Position numbers and translations under genes: made by a program | In this document: one piece after another, positions 40,101 through 40,772 of the stretch | Numbering within the stretch: the stretch's first letter is position 1 | Layout of the letters: each line of letters begins with the position of its first letter | The notes under the pieces: model-generated | The model's database searches: none | What the model was told of the DNA's origin: nothing | Seen by the model: the letters and a program-made list of their open reading frames with translations, nothing else | Source of the DNA: Bizionia sp. | GTDB taxonomy: Bacteria > Bacteroidota > Bacteroidia > Flavobacteriales > Flavobacteriaceae | Direction of reading: 5' to 3' | NCBI GenBank assembly: GCA_020631395.1 | Contig: JAHDHI010000045.1 | Coordinates: forward strand, 1-40,772 | Length of the DNA stretch: 40,772 nt

Positions 40101-40772
40101 ATCTATGGTAGTTCAAGATTGGGAGTACAGGAAAGTAACATAACATTGTTGTCCAGTGTAACATCCAATACAACCGAGGAAGAAGACCTGTTCAAAAATG
40201 TAATAGGAGACAAGCGTTACGAGTTGAGTAACCATTTGGGCAATGTATTGAGTGTGATCACAGATCGCAAGATAGTTGACGGTACCCCTTTGGTACAACA
40301 ACAGTACAACGCGTTCATTGATGGAGTAGGAGCTTTGAATTGGAATCATGGTACGGTAACCAATGGAGAACTTGTCATGCTTTTTAGTGATGATGAAGAC
40401 CATATGACGGCACCTTACAATTTTATGGCTGGTAATTACAGGATTACTTTTAATGCAGAGGAAACTCAAGGAGACTTAGGTCTTATAATAGCAGACCATC
40501 CTTCTTTGCCAACTCAAACGTTGCATCAACAAGATCTTGTAACGGGAGCATACAACATTAATTTTACAATAGACCAAGATTACACACCTTTGTACATAAG
40601 CTTTTATTCTTTGGAAGCCGATATGTTTGAGGCTACGATTAGTAATTTTAAAGTAGAAAAAATAGAAGAAACCATAGCTGGTACAATTAAGTTCAAACCA
40701 GATGTAATAGCCTTTAATGATTACTATCCTTTTGGAATGCTGTTGCCAAACCGAAATGGAAGCAGTGACAGC
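31176..40772 (+). CDS. Giant secreted YD-repeat (RHS-like) protein, 3' end outside window
   Basis: An open frame of at least 3199 codons runs off the right edge. ATG 31176 is preceded by AAGGA at good spacing; ATG 31200 in the same frame is an alternative. The signal peptide ends near GAGAQ. Then come a fibronectin III-like domain (about 188-286), a DUF6443-like stretch (about 316-365: VISYFDGTLRNRQTVT, IYDNQGRPAIEVLPVP), a Cys-rich segment (CFTTCQECVDAI, about 736) and calcium-type thrombospondin-3 repeats at about 1580-1612 (DTDGDGIPDLCDD) and 1757-1821 (DQDGDGIGDKCDN). YD repeats follow from about 2229 (LYYYDQAGNLTQTVPP, RFAYDKLGRIIASQNA). The end contains HHIYGSSRLG, an inserted jelly-roll-like domain (about 3045-3165) and the RHS core start NDYYPFGMLLPNR. 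The variable C-terminal tip, probably a toxin, peptidase-type or T9SS end, lies beyond the window. Confidence 0.88.
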   Translation, partial: MKFTILNYMKNSIVGIMLLLIMGAGAQNDIPRVHEQLTFGSQNETDLSSFIGGPDPIPTFIESGIGATNTATTNPETYVLLGIDNDRAPFENYTFQLVLNITPVLSDGQLDAPNAYEKTLSVNFKPESNSGNGLDQVYHRIENSYGAKLEVVGYTKTTEAGSSAEVPDNVELRVGFKAIRVFDLNGQPAPSPNIVYNNLTNEYEVNWQSVSGALSYDVEWSWVDTYGNEFATMTIETFEKNSTRINTKNTSYNITNIYDLGKLFYRVRAVGRFIDDYNTNYHGPWSNQSSPLDEILINPHDEDKNWQFQASYAEEGKKKEVISYFDGTLRNRQTVTKINSDDNAIVGEVIYDNQGRPAIEVLPVPAGDNKLQYYSNFNRNMAGNKYSHLDFDWDVLSTNVNICDINVSGMSTIQGASRYYSSENASTSEFKDFIPDAEFYPFSQIEYTADNTGRIKRKSGVGTTHRLGTDKEMKYFYSKPYQEELDRLFGYNVGYDVHYKKNAVIDPNGQASISYIDPQGRTIATALVSDNPTNGNGDLLLGLDDENNDALHLTTQLDLMSIGANDLYNTGEFVGFSMDDAYRFNANKTVLKSDLHTFNYDLKIEGAFTNDCLANNPIFENKGYPFVFDLTLNATNDCGNPLNSNLPIEDKLVDEAQFNPLNYTSPDDVSLIDLNSVSNTDVDFSVTPPIGDMGVYKLLKVDKAVLDLFTEDYIKRAKAAGCILEASVFDANASISGCFTTCQECVDAIATNQADYVATQMAEYAFLNLDQDTEDALTERFIREYELLVDACMINCETDGINTTEEDATDSISCNVMTMTLVNDMKLLGQYGLYVSSEDEANQDELEEFPLVPVETSIFSDENVLASPFVLNLIATAYPTATTVSWRTPFHPDYQNSDPAHYYDLGGNIIKIAIPITYNDNLGVFESIYPVMDNLVLEEDSLNPGFANIEPQQLQNFEHYKLFWNDTWAESLVAFHPEYSYVHIAKQLCTMTNQITTTLPIDNGAGTTTGTFHVNVDGYANYLESLSYADAVSAGYLTEGNQSIVNQDPFLGNAIASEFVNVPMTSLIHKTVMINAMSNYEGSNETMLYMSFMPLACNSIGACNNIVYNPNGLSTEDKEHFWDIYRSTYLSFRDRIKSVVANTYAIGEGTYNACIGSTTNAGDPILGLNAYGWPATNEAQSGNDICGTNAALFFDKEKRIVSEDYNYDSNQSSTQTGQDLEALTDYQFYVQSGQCPMGRDFEAFVKGITEDTNASTSADFGDFGSFQGNYLSMDLFVDLGGLPTYEDTDGDGELEIVNPNIGIAINGTAGTTSDQWKVTIDVANPNMTLAPIQFILPPNSAYAWSGYNSTWVIREIKNFDYTTYDVTTNPIVFSFEMVAKIGAPNSNVILEEIVISGTTTARIGECSIEGQDDVAVDGNGDAIGEELGTGGPLNDDDCEDKTNFRLGLKNVLNALNDANQLTNNGVALSTIAGTAYTESNLPQLFGDLSNAAIWDFNGDHPTIKVNGNVVFDLDFDDQNFVQVLLGLGGGVNYFDAVTFGNTEGILKIAIATSQGMDVNESTITILDYDCCSYITGNDCGDIDTDGDGIPDLCDDTPCGEVDTDGDGIYDFCDSNDDCHLLTCDTAFIGVLNYLNGNNNLLSNLFTLSEQPSFEGSCLQAFYQIDSGDTLVWTSISGTHFLLKRNGITIIDFFANVDVSAINVQTFDSITFDQNDSPTNLRYYGAIGYTTVTGASNSFDYSRSIFQCDFNNLCNNPNGFDYDQDGVDDGCDNCLNFSNPNQEDQDGDGIGDKCDNCVSLSNPNQEDLNSNDIGDACDTDSTGCLFPIQELQTTFLPNMKSAFNTILNENVPFNSYVTISNAQIDNWVQENNLLNRFQVAYNNGFGESFSNFVDVRCHKSTLFQDSMHIKWSIVPGANPAKTCGVTLSPIPDLDNLTEIQNLEFLDNNNVVKITGLYEDGSTQEFDAAIQVTMKRHSSTILNGFCDFLKANPLSAKSISGIQTSIRNRDFEAQNVEDEVCVMCIPQTISPVAWSQTAYQTSFEAYMNGVEGYAIPEYYDHEYFSDMNYQYILDGYLYYLETFGANTTGGINAASSYFIIISEFGATALNYGYNDYAAVVDAYYDYAWIASENRFLLPDETGYRTWSEFVNSYLSENPQICPPKPMFPVINIPDNDTQTNCEEFSQSISEAYGADNYEAYIERLKREFQMAYTQAALASVTETFKVTYSDKEYQYTLYYYDQAGNLTQTVPPQGVKRTEFANLDNTGLAQDRANNPGGTSALPVTALPAHELKTEYKYNSLNQLVWQKTPDGGVTRFAYDKLGRIIASQNAKQLADVNFNKMSYTKYDGLGRITEAGEIANSKDWTAAGGTYLINDHGQLQHRFNGSSGQETVVVDGFDVYISKGEVTKTHYDDRILVEDGLYSNQLFTAGYTEFNSINRVTAVLYFDEIQANQTPQFDNGLFYNYDVHGNVKELVTYITDLKVANCVETSSNNILDCEVHIKRVHYDYDLISGNVNQVTFQPNKADQFMHRYEYDADNRIVNAKTSKDGYIWEEDANYEYYEHGPLARTELGDKKVQGVDYAYTLQGWLKTVNGESLASTQNDMGHDGEGTHANVAKDAYGYSLNYYDNDYSSIGGVNNQILKLTSPTNVLAANDRNLYNGNIKRMVTALRDKDEQVLSTQANNYVYDQLNRISSMNSQAVVDNSSNALLTTTDSYASSYVYDRNGNLKELKREVPNEGALFNIDNFEYHYDDVKKNRLLTVQDHTIQNVFDSDLKDQLDQLGVPDFIETDASTHNYVYDEIGQLIEDKTEGLNISWRVDGKVKEIHKTLGSENKIIRFSYDGLGNRLGKEVINDGETNTLKTVYARDAQGNVMGVYDKIGTVDAGNILTLDDDLVLESDVITNDQGTLIAQNTITVAGGANNYTVNAPDGELNLVAGNTIRLLPGFVANSGSVFTAVIGDGPQSDIASFKLKEHHIYGSSRLGVQESNITLLSSVTSNTTEEEDLFKNVIGDKRYELSNHLGNVLSVITDRKIVDGTPLVQQQYNAFIDGVGALNWNHGTVTNGELVMLFSDDEDHMTAPYNFMAGNYRITFNAEETQGDLGLIIADHPSLPTQTLHQQDLVTGAYNINFTIDQDYTPLYISFYSLEADMFEATISNFKVEKIEETIAGTIKFKPDVIAFNDYYPFGMLLPNRNGSSDS

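Overview
The window looks like a chromosome segment of a marine-type Flavobacteriaceae bacterium (Bacteroidota). It is AT-rich and intergenic DNA is short and A/T-dense. Candidate promoters carry the Bacteroidota -7 element TAnnTTTG. There is a secreted protease with a type IX secretion (T9SS) C-terminal domain, a TamB homologue next to tsaD, and very large YD-repeat (RHS-like) surface proteins of the kind common in this class. I cannot name a genus. No rRNA, tRNA, CRISPR array, transposase or integrase was seen.

Region 1 (1-3670) is a mixed left flank. It holds a gene-free stretch with a strong terminator (311-343), a leftward secreted M43-type metalloprotease (405-2732), a 49-residue lysine-rich protein (2965-3114) and a small lipoprotein (3251-3670).

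Region 2 (3667-11561, all minus strand) is a housekeeping block read leftward. From its upstream end it runs tsaD, three small membrane ORFs of unknown function, a TfoX-N protein, a secreted parvulin-type prolyl isomerase, rsmE, a DUF4159 protein, a zinc-ribbon membrane protein, a tiny secreted protein, a TrmH-family RNA methyltransferase, an AI-2E family permease and a THUMP-like SAM methyltransferase. Several of these genes act on rRNA or tRNA, and neighbouring genes are tightly packed or overlap by 1-4 bases. The small-ORF patch at 9755-10524 looks like an accessory insertion.

Region 3 (about 11677-19344, plus strand) is divergent from tsaD. It holds a 1466+ residue TamB-like envelope protein, then 6-phosphofructokinase and glyceraldehyde-3-phosphate dehydrogenase, and then an N-acetylglucosamine-kinase-like ATPase. 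Together these suggest upper/mid glycolysis linked to amino-sugar use. A hairpin at 19369-19400 closes the region.

Region 4 (19651 to beyond the right edge, plus strand) is the accessory and most interesting part. It is a tightly packed row of seven exported proteins: a lipoprotein, two paralogous proteins built from about 17-residue beta-helix repeats with a shared C-terminal module, a 2046-residue protein whose N-terminus resembles the SpvB/TcB start of toxin-cocoon proteins, a 187-residue secreted module that looks like the detached C-terminal end of that protein, a 243-residue secreted protein, and a giant YD-repeat protein (at least 3199 residues). The giant protein is cut by the window edge exactly where the RHS core begins, so its variable C-terminal tip is not visible. 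The arrangement fits a two-part surface or secreted YD-repeat shell with accessory factors. That function is inference.
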